Positions 52,979 to 62,704 of a DNA stretch of 64,000 bases are shown one piece after another (the stretch's first letter is position 1; each line of letters opens with the position of its first letter). The DNA comes from an uncultured Trichococcus sp. (GTDB taxonomy: Bacteria; Bacillota; Bacilli; Lactobacillales; Aerococcaceae): contig NZ_OY760499.1 of the NCBI RefSeq assembly GCF_963663645.1, positions 1-64,000 of the forward strand, in the 5' to 3' direction. The notes beneath the pieces are model-generated. The model was not told where the DNA came from. It made no database searches and saw only the letters and a program-made list of their open reading frames with translations. The translations under genes were made by a program, and so were the position numbers.

Positions 52979-53728
52979 TTGAGCGGATTAATCTATCGCA
53001 GAACCCATCGCATCAAAGGCTATGAATGCGACATCACCGGTGAAATCACCTTGCCGTCGCTCGTGAACCTGATGATGGATCTGTCGGGCCAACAAAGCGA
53101 TTCACTCGGGAACACGAATGACCAGATGTCCGAAAGAGGGCTCAGTTGGATCATCGTGCAGTACGATATGCAGATCGAGCGCATGCCGCACCGAGGCGAA
53201 GAAATCGTCCTGGAAACGGAAGCTATCAGCTACAATCGTTTCTTCACCTATCGCCGCTTCCGGGCTTATGATAAAAGGGAACAAATGTGTGTGGAAGTGA
53301 TGACGAACTTCGTCATGATGGACATCGAGACCCGTAAAATGGTCCAGATCCAAAAAGACTTGCTGAGCGTCTATCAGGCTGATGAAATCCGGATGATGGT
53401 GCGGATGCAGAAGCCGATCCAACTGGAGCCGGAGAACCAAAGGGAACAGGATTTCCGCGTCAGATACCTGGATATCGACTACAATCGTCATGTCAACAAC
53501 GCGAAATATTTCGATTGGATCATCAACACGATCGACCCGAAATTCATCATGGATCACCAGATGGCTGCCGTTACGATCAAGTACGAAAAAGAAGTCGAAT
53601 ACGGCAACAGCATCACCAGCGTCATGTCGACGAAAGAAGCGGAGAACGGCGAAATCATCACCGCGCATCGCATCATGAACGGCGAAGACCTGGCCTGCGA
53701 AGCCCACATGATCTGGAAAAAAGTATAA
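52979..53728 (+). CDS. Acyl-ACP thioesterase
   Basis: 249 residues, start TTG at 52979, set by GGGAGG 7 nt upstream. Two hot-dog domains: the first about 1-130, the second about 150-249. The catalytic region DIDYNRHVNNAKYFDWIINT (about 163-182) holds the Asn/His pair. It frees fatty acids from acyl carrier protein and shapes membrane lipid supply. Monocistronic with a very strong terminator. Confidence 0.9.
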   Translation: MSGLIYRRTHRIKGYECDITGEITLPSLVNLMMDLSGQQSDSLGNTNDQMSERGLSWIIVQYDMQIERMPHRGEEIVLETEAISYNRFFTYRRFRAYDKREQMCVEVMTNFVMMDIETRKMVQIQKDLLSVYQADEIRMMVRMQKPIQLEPENQREQDFRVRYLDIDYNRHVNNAKYFDWIINTIDPKFIMDHQMAAVTIKYEKEVEYGNSITSVMSTKEAENGEIITAHRIMNGEDLACEAHMIWKKV

Positions 53729-53730
53729 GC

Positions 53731-53780
53731 AAAGAAGGAGGAGCAAACCGAACGCGCGGTTTGCTCCTCCTTCTTTTTTT
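53731..53780. terminator. Strong terminator between the thioesterase and ABC-F genes
   Basis: AAAGAAGGAGGAGCAAACCG pairs perfectly with its complement around AACG, then T7. Confidence 0.95.
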
Positions 53781-53802
53781 ACAGGCTTTTCAAGTGCTGG
53801 TT

Positions 53803-55437
53803 TTATGCTTGTTCTTTATATAATGCGTTGATTCTTGCTTGAACGTCTTTATCTGCCAAGAAGTCTTCGTAGGTTGTTTCCATTCTGTCGACAACGCCGT
53901 TTGGAGTCAATTCGATGATACGGTTCGCAGTAGTGTTGATGAACTCGTAATCGTGTGAAGTGAACAACAAAGCGCCTTTGAAGGCGATCATGCCGTCGTT
54001 CAGTGCCGTGATGGATTCAAGATCCAAGTGGTTCGTCGGATCATCCAACACCAAGACGTTTGCTTTGGAAAGCATCATTTTCGATAGGATGATACGTACT
54101 TTTTCTCCCCCGGATAGGACAGAAACTTTCTTCATGACGTCTTCACCCGAGAACAGCATGCGGCCCAAGAAGCTGCGCAAGAAAGTGTTGTCGTCCTCTT
54201 CTTTGCCTGCGAATTGGCGCAACCATTCCAAAATGGTGATGTCGGCAACCGGGAATTCGTTCGTGTGGTCCTTCGGCAAGTAGCTTCGTGAAGTTGTAAC
54301 GCCCCATTTGAAAGTACCGCCATCAGCTTCCATTTCACCCATCAAAATCTTGAAGAGGGTAGAAGTAGCGATGTCTTTGCGGCTTGTGAAAGCGACTTTA
54401 TCGTTTTTGTTCAAAGCAAAGCTGATGTTGTCCAAAATTTTGACGCCATCGATTGTCTTGGAAAGGTTCGAAACAATCAGTAAGTCATTACCGATTTCGC
54501 GCTCCGGCGTGAAGCCGACGAATGGATATTTACGGGATGATGGTTGGATATCATCCAAGGTAATTTTATCCAAAGTCTTTTTACGGGATGTCGCTTGTTT
54601 GGATTTCGATGCATTTGCACTGAATCGCGCAATGAAGTCCTGCAATTCCTTGATCTGCTCTTCTTTTTTCGCATTGGAATCAGCGGCCAATTTAGCAGCC
54701 AATTGACTGGATTGCATCCAGAAGTCGTAGTTTCCGACATAAAGTTTGATTTTTCCGAAGTCGACGTCACACATGTGCGTACAAACCGTATTCAGGAAGT
54801 GACGGTCATGGGAAACAACGATGACAGTATTTGGGAAGTTGATCAAAAACTCGGACAACCACTCGATTGATTCTTTGTCCAAACCGTTTGTCGGCTCGTC
54901 CAACAGCAATACGTCCGGTTTGCCGAATAAGGCTTGCGCCAGCAAAACTTTAACTTTTTGCGGCTCCAACAGGTCGCTCATCTGCTTGTAGTGCAAATCT
55001 TCACCGATTCCCAATCCTTGCAAGAGACTTGCAGCATCGGATTCGGCTTCCCATCCATCCAATTCAGCGAATTCGCCTTCAAGTTCTCCGGCTCTGATGC
55101 CGTCCTCTTCAGTGAAATCGGTTTTTGCGTAGATGGCGTTTTTCTCGGCCATGATTTCATAAAGGCGTTTATGCCCCATGATGACAGTGTCCAATACTTG
55201 ATGTTCTTCGAAACCATAGTGGTTCTGGTTCAGTACAGCTAGACGTTCATTTGGATCTAAAATGATATCGCCGGTTGTGGGCTGGATGACACCTGATAAA
55301 ATCTTCAAGAAAGTGGACTTTCCAGCTCCGTTTGCACCGATGACGCCATAGCAGTTACCAGGGGTGAACTTTAGGTTAACATTGTCAAACAGCTTGCGAT
55401 CGGAAAATTGTAGGCTGACATTTGATACGGTAATCAT
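53803..55437 (-). CDS. ABC-F family ATPase (YkpA/YbiT-like)
   Basis: 544 residues, two nucleotide-binding domains joined by a charged linker (about 240-300). First domain: IGANGAGKST, LEPQKVKVLLAQALFG and LLLDEPTNGLD. Second domain: LSGGEKVRIILSKMML and LVLDDPTNHLD, but the P-loop reads VAFTSRKDIATSTLFKIL and lacks the normal GK[ST]. No membrane part. ABC-F proteins act on the ribosome; antibiotic-resistance types look different, and this one is of the housekeeping YkpA type. Single gene. Confidence 0.9.
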   Translation of the reverse strand: MITVSNVSLQFSDRKLFDNVNLKFTPGNCYGVIGANGAGKSTFLKILSGVIQPTTGDIILDPNERLAVLNQNHYGFEEHQVLDTVIMGHKRLYEIMAEKNAIYAKTDFTEEDGIRAGELEGEFAELDGWEAESDAASLLQGLGIGEDLHYKQMSDLLEPQKVKVLLAQALFGKPDVLLLDEPTNGLDKESIEWLSEFLINFPNTVIVVSHDRHFLNTVCTHMCDVDFGKIKLYVGNYDFWMQSSQLAAKLAADSNAKKEEQIKELQDFIARFSANASKSKQATSRKKTLDKITLDDIQPSSRKYPFVGFTPEREIGNDLLIVSNLSKTIDGVKILDNISFALNKNDKVAFTSRKDIATSTLFKILMGEMEADGGTFKWGVTTSRSYLPKDHTNEFPVADITILEWLRQFAGKEEDDNTFLRSFLGRMLFSGEDVMKKVSVLSGGEKVRIILSKMMLSKANVLVLDDPTNHLDLESITALNDGMIAFKGALLFTSHDYEFINTTANRIIELTPNGVVDRMETTYEDFLADKDVQARINALYKEQA

Positions 55438-55734
55438 TTTTTTACATTCCTCAATTCTTGTTTATAGTCAATTAATTCTAGCATATTCCTGAAAAAATAA
55501 AAGGATTTTAACAGAGTGTTTACAAAAAACGAGTAGGATCGTCTCTTTTACGGCAACCGTTTGTTCCGTTTTGTCGTAATGTTGCCATCATTTTTAGATG
55601 CAGTCATTGCTTACGGGTAAGCAGCGAAAATGAGAAATTGGTAAGTTTTTCTGGTTAACGCTCTCAATTCTAGTCTCAGGGAAAATGCCGTGATAGAATA
55701 AACAAAATTGAAACAGAAAGTTGGCTGAGACTTA

Positions 55735-57081
55735 ATGGATAAGAAATTATCGAAAAAAGAATATATATACATAGGCTCCATGCTTTTCGGCTTATTTTTC
55801 GGTGCCGGCAATCTGATTTTCCCGGTCCACATGGGACAATTGGCGGGGCAAAACTTGTTTCCGGCGATTATCGGGTTTATCGTGACGGCAGTTGGGTTGC
55901 CTTTTCTTGGTATCGTGGCGATGGGGCTGTCCGGTAAAGAAAGCTTGCTGGAGATGGCGAGCAAAATCCATCCGAAATACGGCGTTTTCTTCACCACCGC
56001 GCTCTATCTGACAATCGGTCCCTTCTTTGCGACGCCGCGTACCGCGACCGTTTCATTCGAGGCAGCCTTTGCGCCTTATTTGGATCCTTCAATGACAAAA
56101 ATGGCGCTGTTCCTGTTCTCGCTGTTTTTCTTTGCAGCTGTCTTGTGGTTCTCCCTGAAACCATCGGAAATATTGAAATGGGTAGGGAAGGTGCTCAACC
56201 CGATTTTTCTGGTGTTCCTTTCGGTTCTGATCCTGTTCGGATTTTTCGCTCCGATGGGTACAGCGAGTGAAATACCAGTGGATGCGAGCTATCAGACAGG
56301 CGCATTCTTCAAAGGCTTTTTGGAAGGGTACAACACGATGGATGCTCTGGCTTCCTTGGCTTTCGGCATCATCGTCGTCACAACGATCCAGGGTTTGGGC
56401 GTCACAAAGACGACAACCATCGCGAAGGACACGATAAAATCCGGAGCGATCAGCATGCTGTTGATGGCTGTCATTTACGGTTCGCTGGTTTACCTGGGCG
56501 CAACGAGCCGTGGTGTTTTTGAAATCAGCGATAATGGCGGCATCGCTTTGGCACAAATCTCAAATGAGTACTTCGGCATCTTCGGAGCTATCCTGTTTGC
56601 GGTCATCATCACCGTGGCCTGTCTGAAAACGGCAATCGGGCTAGTCACGGCCATCAGCGAAACGTTCGTGCATATGTTTCCGGGCTCGTTGGACTACAAA
56701 AAATATGTCTATCTTTTCACCGCCATTTCCTTCAGTTTGGCGAATTTGGGTTTGAGTCAGATCATCGCGTTCTCGATCCCGGTGTTGATGTTCCTTTATC
56801 CACTATCGATCACTTTGATTTTGCTGTCGATCATGAGCAACCTGTTCAATGACCGGGCAATTGTCTACCAGATGACGACTTTGTTCACCTTGCCGTTCGC
56901 AACCGTCGATTTCCTGAAAGCTCTGCCGCAAGGAATCAAGGACGCTGCCGGCATGGAAGGCATCATCGCCTGGACCGATTCAGCGATCCCGTTATCCGAG
57001 ATCGGAATGGGTTGGCTGATTCCGTCGCTGATCGGTTTTGCGATCGGCTTGGCGGTTTCGAAAAATAATAAATTAGCTTAA
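55735..57081 (+). CDS. brnQ: BrnQ branched-chain amino acid carrier
   Basis: 448 residues, 12 membrane helices of the LIVCS family. LFFGAGNLIFPVHMGQLAGQN is the N-terminal signature and GIVVTTIQGLGV lies mid-protein. It imports Leu, Ile and Val with sodium or protons, complementing leuABCD in this window. The ribosome site is weak (GGCTGAGA), so translation may be modest. The 297-bp region upstream holds no gene that I can see. Confidence 0.92.
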   Translation: MDKKLSKKEYIYIGSMLFGLFFGAGNLIFPVHMGQLAGQNLFPAIIGFIVTAVGLPFLGIVAMGLSGKESLLEMASKIHPKYGVFFTTALYLTIGPFFATPRTATVSFEAAFAPYLDPSMTKMALFLFSLFFFAAVLWFSLKPSEILKWVGKVLNPIFLVFLSVLILFGFFAPMGTASEIPVDASYQTGAFFKGFLEGYNTMDALASLAFGIIVVTTIQGLGVTKTTTIAKDTIKSGAISMLLMAVIYGSLVYLGATSRGVFEISDNGGIALAQISNEYFGIFGAILFAVIITVACLKTAIGLVTAISETFVHMFPGSLDYKKYVYLFTAISFSLANLGLSQIIAFSIPVLMFLYPLSITLILLSIMSNLFNDRAIVYQMTTLFTLPFATVDFLKALPQGIKDAAGMEGIIAWTDSAIPLSEIGMGWLIPSLIGFAIGLAVSKNNKLA

Positions 57082-57092
57082 AACTTAAAGGA

Positions 57093-57128
57093 ACGGGGCT
57101 GTCTCAATCGGAGATAGCCCCGTTTTTC
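57093..57128 (+). terminator. Terminator of brnQ
   Basis: ACGGGGCTGTCTC and GAGATAGCCCCGT arms, T5. Confidence 0.9.
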
Positions 57129-57178
57129 CGTAGTGTTGGCCGGGGAATCGCGGTGGCTTACTTGGCTTCGGGTTACAG

Positions 57179-57306
57179 CTCCGGTGAAGGGCACGCTCAC
57201 CGGAGCACGTCGCAACCATCGACGCGAACTCCGGCGAAGACGATCTTATCGGAGAACACAAACCAAATATCGGCCTCTCATACGGCGAAGCCAGCGTTCA
57301 CCGGAG
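57179..57306. repeat. Hairpin array F (period 49-52 bp)
   Basis: CTCCGGTGA / TCACCGGAG at 57179-57205, CTCCGG / TCGGAG at 57229-57254, and a longer, decayed unit ending CCGGAG at 57301-57306. A fourth, weaker unit may precede them near 57139. It lies between the terminators of brnQ and ppk1. Confidence 0.75.
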
Positions 57307-57340
57307 GAGAGCCATTCCGGGCCCTAAGTTTGCCCAATAA

Positions 57341-57371
57341 AATAAGACCGCCTCAGTGAGACAGTCTTATT
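57341..57371 (-). terminator. Terminator of ppx-ppk1
   Basis: AATAAGACCGCCTC and GAGACAGTCTTATT arms, two mismatches. Very similar in sequence to the HD-gene terminator at 23457. Confidence 0.65.
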
Positions 57372-57376
57372 CTCCG

Positions 57377-59518
57377 TTATTTTTTGAATCTTCGTTGGAT
57401 TTTTTTGAGCCAGGAATCTTTTTCGGCAAGAATCGGGATTTCCTTTTCCTTGTTCGCCAGTTCCATGAAATACTTTTGTGCATCCACCGCGGGCTTATCA
57501 TTTCGGACGTGGCGATAGGCCCCGTCCGGATGCAGTTCGCGCGCTTTCGTGTTGTCTGCGAGATAGACATCCATCAATGAAAGGATTTCTTTCTTGATGG
57601 ACTCATCGAGAATCGGAAACTCTATTTCGATACGCTTGATCATGTTGCGGGTCATCATGTCAGCGGAAGACAGGAAAAGATTCTCATCGCCGTTATGATG
57701 GAAATAGTAGATCCGGCTATGTTCCAGGAAACGGCCGACGATGCTGCGGACATGGATATTCTCGCTGACGCCGGGCACTTGAGGCTTCAGGCAGCAGATG
57801 CCGCGGATGATCAGATCCACCCGGACGCCGGCTTGGCTGGCTTCATACAGTTTCATGATGACGCGTTTGTCGGTCAAAGAGTTCATTTTCGCGAGGATAT
57901 GCCCGTTCCCGGATTGTTTATGCGAGTCGATTTCGTCGTCGATGTATTCAATGAACGAATCGCGGATTTCGAAAGGCGACACATGCAAGTGATTGTACTC
58001 CGGTTGATCGGAATAGCCGCTCAAGTAGTTGAAGAAATTTGTGGCATCCTCGCCAATTTCCTTGTTTGCCGTGAAGATAGCCATGTCGGTATAAAGCTTG
58101 GCGGTCTTATCATTGTAATTGCCGGTAGCCAGATGGACATAACGGATGATGCTGTTATTTTGTTTTTTTACGACCATCGTGATTTTGCTGTGGGTCTTCA
58201 AATGGGTCATCCCGTAAAGGACATGCGCACCGGCTTCTTCCAATTCTTTCGCCCATTGCACATTGTTCTCTTCGTCGAAACGGGCCTTCAGCTCGACAAG
58301 CACAGTGACTTGTTTGCCGGATTCGGCTGCAGTCTTCAACCCTTCGATGATCGGTGAATCTTTGCTGACCCGGTACAGGGTCTGCTTGATGGCGATCGTA
58401 TCTTCATCTTCAGCCGCGCTCTTGATGAAATCGACGACCGGATCGAACGAATCATAGGGATGATGCAAGAAGACGTCCTGCTTTTCGACCACATCAAAGA
58501 TATTTTTTCCGGACAGCTCACTTGGTGTGACCGGTGAGAAGCTAGGGTATACATCATCCGGCGAAGCAATCGCCAGATGACGGGTCAATTTGCTGAGGAA
58601 TGTGAGATCCAATGGGCCGTCGATCATATAGACATCGCGGTCGTCAAGATCCAATTCTGTCTGCAAAAAACGGACATCGCCCTGGAGGGATTCGATTGTA
58701 TCGCGTGTATCGACTTCAAGGCGGACCGCCATCCCGTTCTTGCGCTTCTTCAGGTAATCCTGGATGACCAACAGCAGATCATCCGCACCATCCTCATGCA
58801 ATTCCAAATCCGCATTGCGGGTGATCCGACAGCTGAAGCTGTTCGTGACGGTGAAGCCTTTGAATAAGGTGTGGATGAAATGGCGGACGACGTCTTCCAG
58901 CAGGACGATGCCGATGTCGTTTTTGTCCTCGTCCAACAAAATGAACCGTTGCAGCGGAGCGGGAACCGGCACGATCGCAACACGGGTTGTGTCCTCCTTT
59001 TCCAAATTGACAAAAATGTGGATCAGTTTGTTGTTCAAGTTAGGGAAGGGCCGGTATGCATCGATCCCAAGAGGCGTCAATGCAGGGAAAATCTGCTCAT
59101 CGAAGGTTTCTTCTATAACCGCCAGTTCGCTTTCGGAAAGATCACTGATTTTTTTGATGCGGATATTCTTTTCGGCTAATTTATTCAGAAGTTCATAATA
59201 GTACGTGTATTGCAAAGCGGTGTTCTCATTGTTTTTGTTGGAGATGGCAGACAGCTGTTCAAGGGGGCTCATGTCGGTTTTGCTGTCAGTCATATGATAG
59301 CCGAGTTTGAACTGATCCTGCAAGCCAGCAACCCGAACCATGTAGAATTCATCAAGATTGGAACTGGCTATGGATAAAAAGTTCAGCTGTTCCATCAAAG
59401 GGTTTTGAGGATCTTTTGCCTCCTCGATGACGCGTTTGTTGAAGTCCAGCCAACTCAGCTCTCGATTGAAATAATAATCCGCATGAGCAAGATTGGGTTT
59501 ACTATCTGATTCCATCAT
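57377..59518 (-). CDS. ppk1: Polyphosphate kinase 1
   Basis: About 713 residues; the start at 59518 is preferred over 59527 because GGAT lies about 7 nt before it, though the site is weak. The N-terminal domain opens YFNRELSWLDFNKRV. The two phospholipase-D-like catalytic domains contain HHPYDSFDPVVDFI and the phospho-histidine region YVHLATGNYNDKTA, then SADMMTRNMIKRIEIEFPI. It makes polyphosphate from ATP reversibly. Downstream of ppx by about 50 bp in one operon. Confidence 0.95.
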   Translation of the reverse strand: MMESDSKPNLAHADYYFNRELSWLDFNKRVIEEAKDPQNPLMEQLNFLSIASSNLDEFYMVRVAGLQDQFKLGYHMTDSKTDMSPLEQLSAISNKNNENTALQYTYYYELLNKLAEKNIRIKKISDLSESELAVIEETFDEQIFPALTPLGIDAYRPFPNLNNKLIHIFVNLEKEDTTRVAIVPVPAPLQRFILLDEDKNDIGIVLLEDVVRHFIHTLFKGFTVTNSFSCRITRNADLELHEDGADDLLLVIQDYLKKRKNGMAVRLEVDTRDTIESLQGDVRFLQTELDLDDRDVYMIDGPLDLTFLSKLTRHLAIASPDDVYPSFSPVTPSELSGKNIFDVVEKQDVFLHHPYDSFDPVVDFIKSAAEDEDTIAIKQTLYRVSKDSPIIEGLKTAAESGKQVTVLVELKARFDEENNVQWAKELEEAGAHVLYGMTHLKTHSKITMVVKKQNNSIIRYVHLATGNYNDKTAKLYTDMAIFTANKEIGEDATNFFNYLSGYSDQPEYNHLHVSPFEIRDSFIEYIDDEIDSHKQSGNGHILAKMNSLTDKRVIMKLYEASQAGVRVDLIIRGICCLKPQVPGVSENIHVRSIVGRFLEHSRIYYFHHNGDENLFLSSADMMTRNMIKRIEIEFPILDESIKKEILSLMDVYLADNTKARELHPDGAYRHVRNDKPAVDAQKYFMELANKEKEIPILAEKDSWLKKIQRRFKK

Positions 59519-59569
59519 ATTACACATCCGTTCGTTCGATTTGTAAGCTTTATTTATAGCATATATTTG

Positions 59570-61108
59570 TTAAATTTCTGTAAATATAATGTTAAGTTTG
59601 CCGCTAAGCAGCCGCTCGATATGTTTGCGTTGACGCTCCGCGCGATATTCTTCCGCAAGAATGTCCCCTTTGTAATAAAGCACCAGATCGTACCCATTTT
59701 TTGTCGTTTTGATTTTGATGTCCCGGATGACCTCCATATGGGAATCATTGATGGCGTCAGCGAACTTGATGATGCCGCCGAATGACTGCAGATGATCAAT
59801 CTGGGTCACTGTGTACCACTCCGTATAGCCGGTCAAATACTGGTTGAAGAGCGACCGGTTTTTGAAGCTGGCCAATAAAGCGATGCTTACCCGCTCCTTA
59901 TGGCTGATGCCATCCAAGTCACTGTTGGAAATGATGTAGAAAGTATGCTGCGAACTGGCGCCGGTCTCGACGAATTGGCCAAGGTAATAAAGGTAGCTTC
60001 CGAAATGCAAGAGTTTTTCCATGTCCGGATTCTTGTCAAAGATACCCAGTCGACACAATTCCTCATACAGCATATCGACCAACTTCACCCTTTGCTGCGC
60101 GACATGCGCCAAAGTGTGGTAGCTGGCAGCGAGCCTGCTGACCGATTGGGCAGCAATGTTGAGAACGCTGAAAGCTTTGTTTTCGTACTTGTTGTTAAGG
60201 AACTCCATCACGATGCCTTCGCGCAAGCCTTTGTTGCTGAACAAAAACACTGGGGCTTTCACTTCATCGAAGAGCGTATTGAACACAACATTAGCCGGTA
60301 TGATCAAATCGGTGCGGTCCCGGCTCAGACCATCCAGATTCTGCAGTTGCGGAATGCTCAATGACTGGAACAGATCCAATGTCATTTGGAGGTCGTTTTT
60401 GTACATGCGGTAGCCGTGCACCCCTGCTAACCGATAATCGATTTTACGTTGGTGGACATTCGCGATGCTGCGGGCAGAACCGCCCATGGCTACGATCGGT
60501 ACTTGTTTCTTGCTGAGCCATTTGATCGATTTGAACTGTTCCTTCACAAATTCCTGCATCTTCTTTATCGCCTTCGGGTCATTGTGCTCTTTGCCGTCAA
60601 AGAACATCTGTTTCAAGGTCACGACCCCAAACGGGAAACTGTGGTATTGTTGGAGTTCTTTATTTTCATAGTAAGTGACTTCCGTACTGCCGCCGCCGAT
60701 GTCGATCGTGATGCCGTTGAGGAATTGGGTCGTATGCAGAACGGCATAATTCCCATAAAAGGCTTCCTTCTCTTCCGGCAACAGCATCATTTCGATTTTG
60801 GTTGCCTTGCGTACTTGTTTGATGATGTCGTCGCGGTTGGTGGACTGGCGGATAGCGGCTGTCGCTACCGGCATCAGCGTGCTGACTTGGTATTGGTCAG
60901 CGACAGACTTGAAACTTTTCAAGACTTTGATGAGTACATCGATCCCTGTTTGGGACATTTTTTTCTTCTTGTCCAAATACTGAAACAGGCGTGCAGGGGT
61001 CTTGATATTCTGGACTTGAAACATCGTAAAGTGTTCATCGATTTCGAAGATGACCAAACGGATGGTATTGGATCCGATATCGATCAAACCTATTCTCTCT
61101 AGCAGCAT
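59570..61108 (-). CDS. ppx: Ppx/GppA exopolyphosphatase family protein
   Basis: 512 residues from the ATG behind AAGGAGA; an ATG 42 nt earlier has no ribosome site. The ASKHA ATPase-fold motifs are IGLIDIGSNTIRLVIFE and TIDIGGGSTEVTYY. A C-terminal HD-like helical part follows (about 310-512). It shortens polyphosphate or cleaves pppGpp. First gene of the ppx-ppk1 pair, so synthesis and breakdown are expressed together. Confidence 0.93.
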   Translation of the reverse strand: MLLERIGLIDIGSNTIRLVIFEIDEHFTMFQVQNIKTPARLFQYLDKKKKMSQTGIDVLIKVLKSFKSVADQYQVSTLMPVATAAIRQSTNRDDIIKQVRKATKIEMMLLPEEKEAFYGNYAVLHTTQFLNGITIDIGGGSTEVTYYENKELQQYHSFPFGVVTLKQMFFDGKEHNDPKAIKKMQEFVKEQFKSIKWLSKKQVPIVAMGGSARSIANVHQRKIDYRLAGVHGYRMYKNDLQMTLDLFQSLSIPQLQNLDGLSRDRTDLIIPANVVFNTLFDEVKAPVFLFSNKGLREGIVMEFLNNKYENKAFSVLNIAAQSVSRLAASYHTLAHVAQQRVKLVDMLYEELCRLGIFDKNPDMEKLLHFGSYLYYLGQFVETGASSQHTFYIISNSDLDGISHKERVSIALLASFKNRSLFNQYLTGYTEWYTVTQIDHLQSFGGIIKFADAINDSHMEVIRDIKIKTTKNGYDLVLYYKGDILAEEYRAERQRKHIERLLSGKLNIIFTEI

Positions 61109-61251
61109 GAGCGTCTCCTTCTGAATCCCAGGTCTTCCAAGATTCCTCACTTCCCATTTTACTGGAATTCGCCGATTTTGTCATAAAATTATCTTTGTCT
61201 GTTGCCGGAATAGGCAAGAAAGATGGGGAAATGTTACGAAAACGAATCTAA

Positions 61252-61268
61252 TGTTACGAATTAGTTAC
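61252..61268 (+). promoter_or_regulatory. WalR-like box upstream of the 3D-domain gene
   Basis: TGTTAC-GAATT-AGTTAC matches TGTWAH-N5-TGTWAH at 11 of 12 defined positions. Another TGTTACGAA lies 20 bp upstream (61232). A TATAAT -10 of the 3D-domain gene is at 61362-61367. The rest of 61109-61407 shows no gene. Confidence 0.5.
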
Positions 61269-61407
61269 AAAAAAGCTCCTAAAAAGGCAAAGTAAGAAGC
61301 GGGTGAATCATTTGATACGAAACGGTAAAAGGAATGCAACCCTTCGTTAAGGGAATTTCGCTATAATGAAAGAGCATTTTCCAACGAGAAAAGAGAGGCG
61401 TGAGATT

Positions 61408-62616
61408 TTGAATCATAAAAAGCGTATGGGGAAACTGATGTTGGCCGGCTTGGCAGCAAGTCTGACCCTTTCCATTACACAAGTTCAAGGTTCCACCTTA
61501 GATACTTTAACCCAAGAAGAAAAACAGACGGAAGCTCAAATCGCTTCTGTGGAAGTTACGATCGGCGAAACTTTGGCATCGATCAACCTGAAGCAAATGG
61601 GGATCGATGACCTGGAGGCGCAGATTACTGCCGCAGAAGAGAGCCAAACCGAGACAAGAGCAGCTATCGAAGCGCAAAAAGAAGTGATCGCTTCGCGGAA
61701 AGAACAACTGAAAACACGGCTAGTTGCCTTGCAGACTTCTGATGCAACGACGAACCAGATTTTGATGTTGCTGGATTCCGAAAATTTTGCCGATTTCATC
61801 AACAGAGCGTATGTAGTCGGTCAATTGCAGGCTGCCGATAATGAACAAATCGAATCTGCCATTTCGGAAGAGGAAAAACTGATGGCATTGGAAGAGCAGT
61901 TGGCTGCCGAAATCCAAACGGTCAAGGCTGCAGAAAACCGTCTTAAATCCGAATCCATTGCGTTGGCGGAAGAATTGAGTTCTTTGAAGGGGATCCTGTC
62001 CGACAACCAAACAGTGCTGTCGCAAGTGAAAACCGAATATGCTACTGAAGCGGCCCGTCTGGCTGCTGAAGAGGCCCAAGCCAAAGCTGATGCCGAGGCG
62101 GTTGAAGCCGCAGCGAAAACGGCGGAGCAGCAAGTTGCGGAATCGAGCAGCGCCGTTGCGGCTGCCGAATCTGCATCATCCACAACGTCAGCGTCCGTAC
62201 AAGAGAGCGCAGCCGCATCATCCGAACAGGCACCCGTAAGCCAAATCACCGACAGTTCGGTTGCGGCTGTTGAAGTTGCGCCTGTCGTGACCGTAACCAC
62301 TCCGACTGTGGCAGAAACACCTGCTGCGCAGGGCAAAACATTGGTCGTATCGGCAACCGCCTATTCGCGCCATGAAGCTGGCCTATCCAACTTTACCGCC
62401 ACAGGCATCGACTTATCGATCAATCCGATGGTCATCGCGGTGGACCCTTCCGTGATTCCGTTGGGAAGTCTGGTCAGCGTGCCGGGCTACGGCATCGCAA
62501 TTGCAGGAGACACCGGTGGAGCGATTGTAGGAAATAAAATCGACTTGCACATGGAAGACCTGAACGCCGCACTTGCTTTCGGCAGACAGACATTAACGAT
62601 CACCATACTGCAATAA
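61408..62616 (+). CDS. Secreted coiled-coil / 3D-domain cell wall protein
   Basis: 402 residues from TTG at 61408 (AGAGAGG 9 nt upstream); an ATG at 61366 overlaps the -10 box and cannot be the start. Signal peptide about 1-29, then coiled coil (about 30-235) of PcsB/CwlO type, a Ser/Ala/Val-rich stretch (about 205-300), and a C-terminal 3D domain: VSATAYSRHE, FTATGIDLS, VIAVDPSVIPLGS, GIAIAGDTGGAI and KIDLHM. The three Asp are those of the MltA-like lytic fold. It probably acts in wall turnover; the WalR-like box supports this. Confidence 0.9.
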   Translation: MNHKKRMGKLMLAGLAASLTLSITQVQGSTLDTLTQEEKQTEAQIASVEVTIGETLASINLKQMGIDDLEAQITAAEESQTETRAAIEAQKEVIASRKEQLKTRLVALQTSDATTNQILMLLDSENFADFINRAYVVGQLQAADNEQIESAISEEEKLMALEEQLAAEIQTVKAAENRLKSESIALAEELSSLKGILSDNQTVLSQVKTEYATEAARLAAEEAQAKADAEAVEAAAKTAEQQVAESSSAVAAAESASSTTSASVQESAAASSEQAPVSQITDSSVAAVEVAPVVTVTTPTVAETPAAQGKTLVVSATAYSRHEAGLSNFTATGIDLSINPMVIAVDPSVIPLGSLVSVPGYGIAIAGDTGGAIVGNKIDLHMEDLNAALAFGRQTLTITILQ

Positions 62617-62620
62617 AAAT

Positions 62621-62670
62621 AAAGAATCGGGCTATCTCACCAAAAAATGGAGATAGCCCGATTCTTTTTA
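62621..62670. terminator. Terminator of the 3D-domain gene
   Basis: AAAGAATCGGGCTATCTC pairs with GAGATAGCCCGATTCTTT. Confidence 0.95.
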
Positions 62671-62704
62671 AGTTTGTTTTGTCAGCGAGGCTCCAACTCC
62701 CCAA

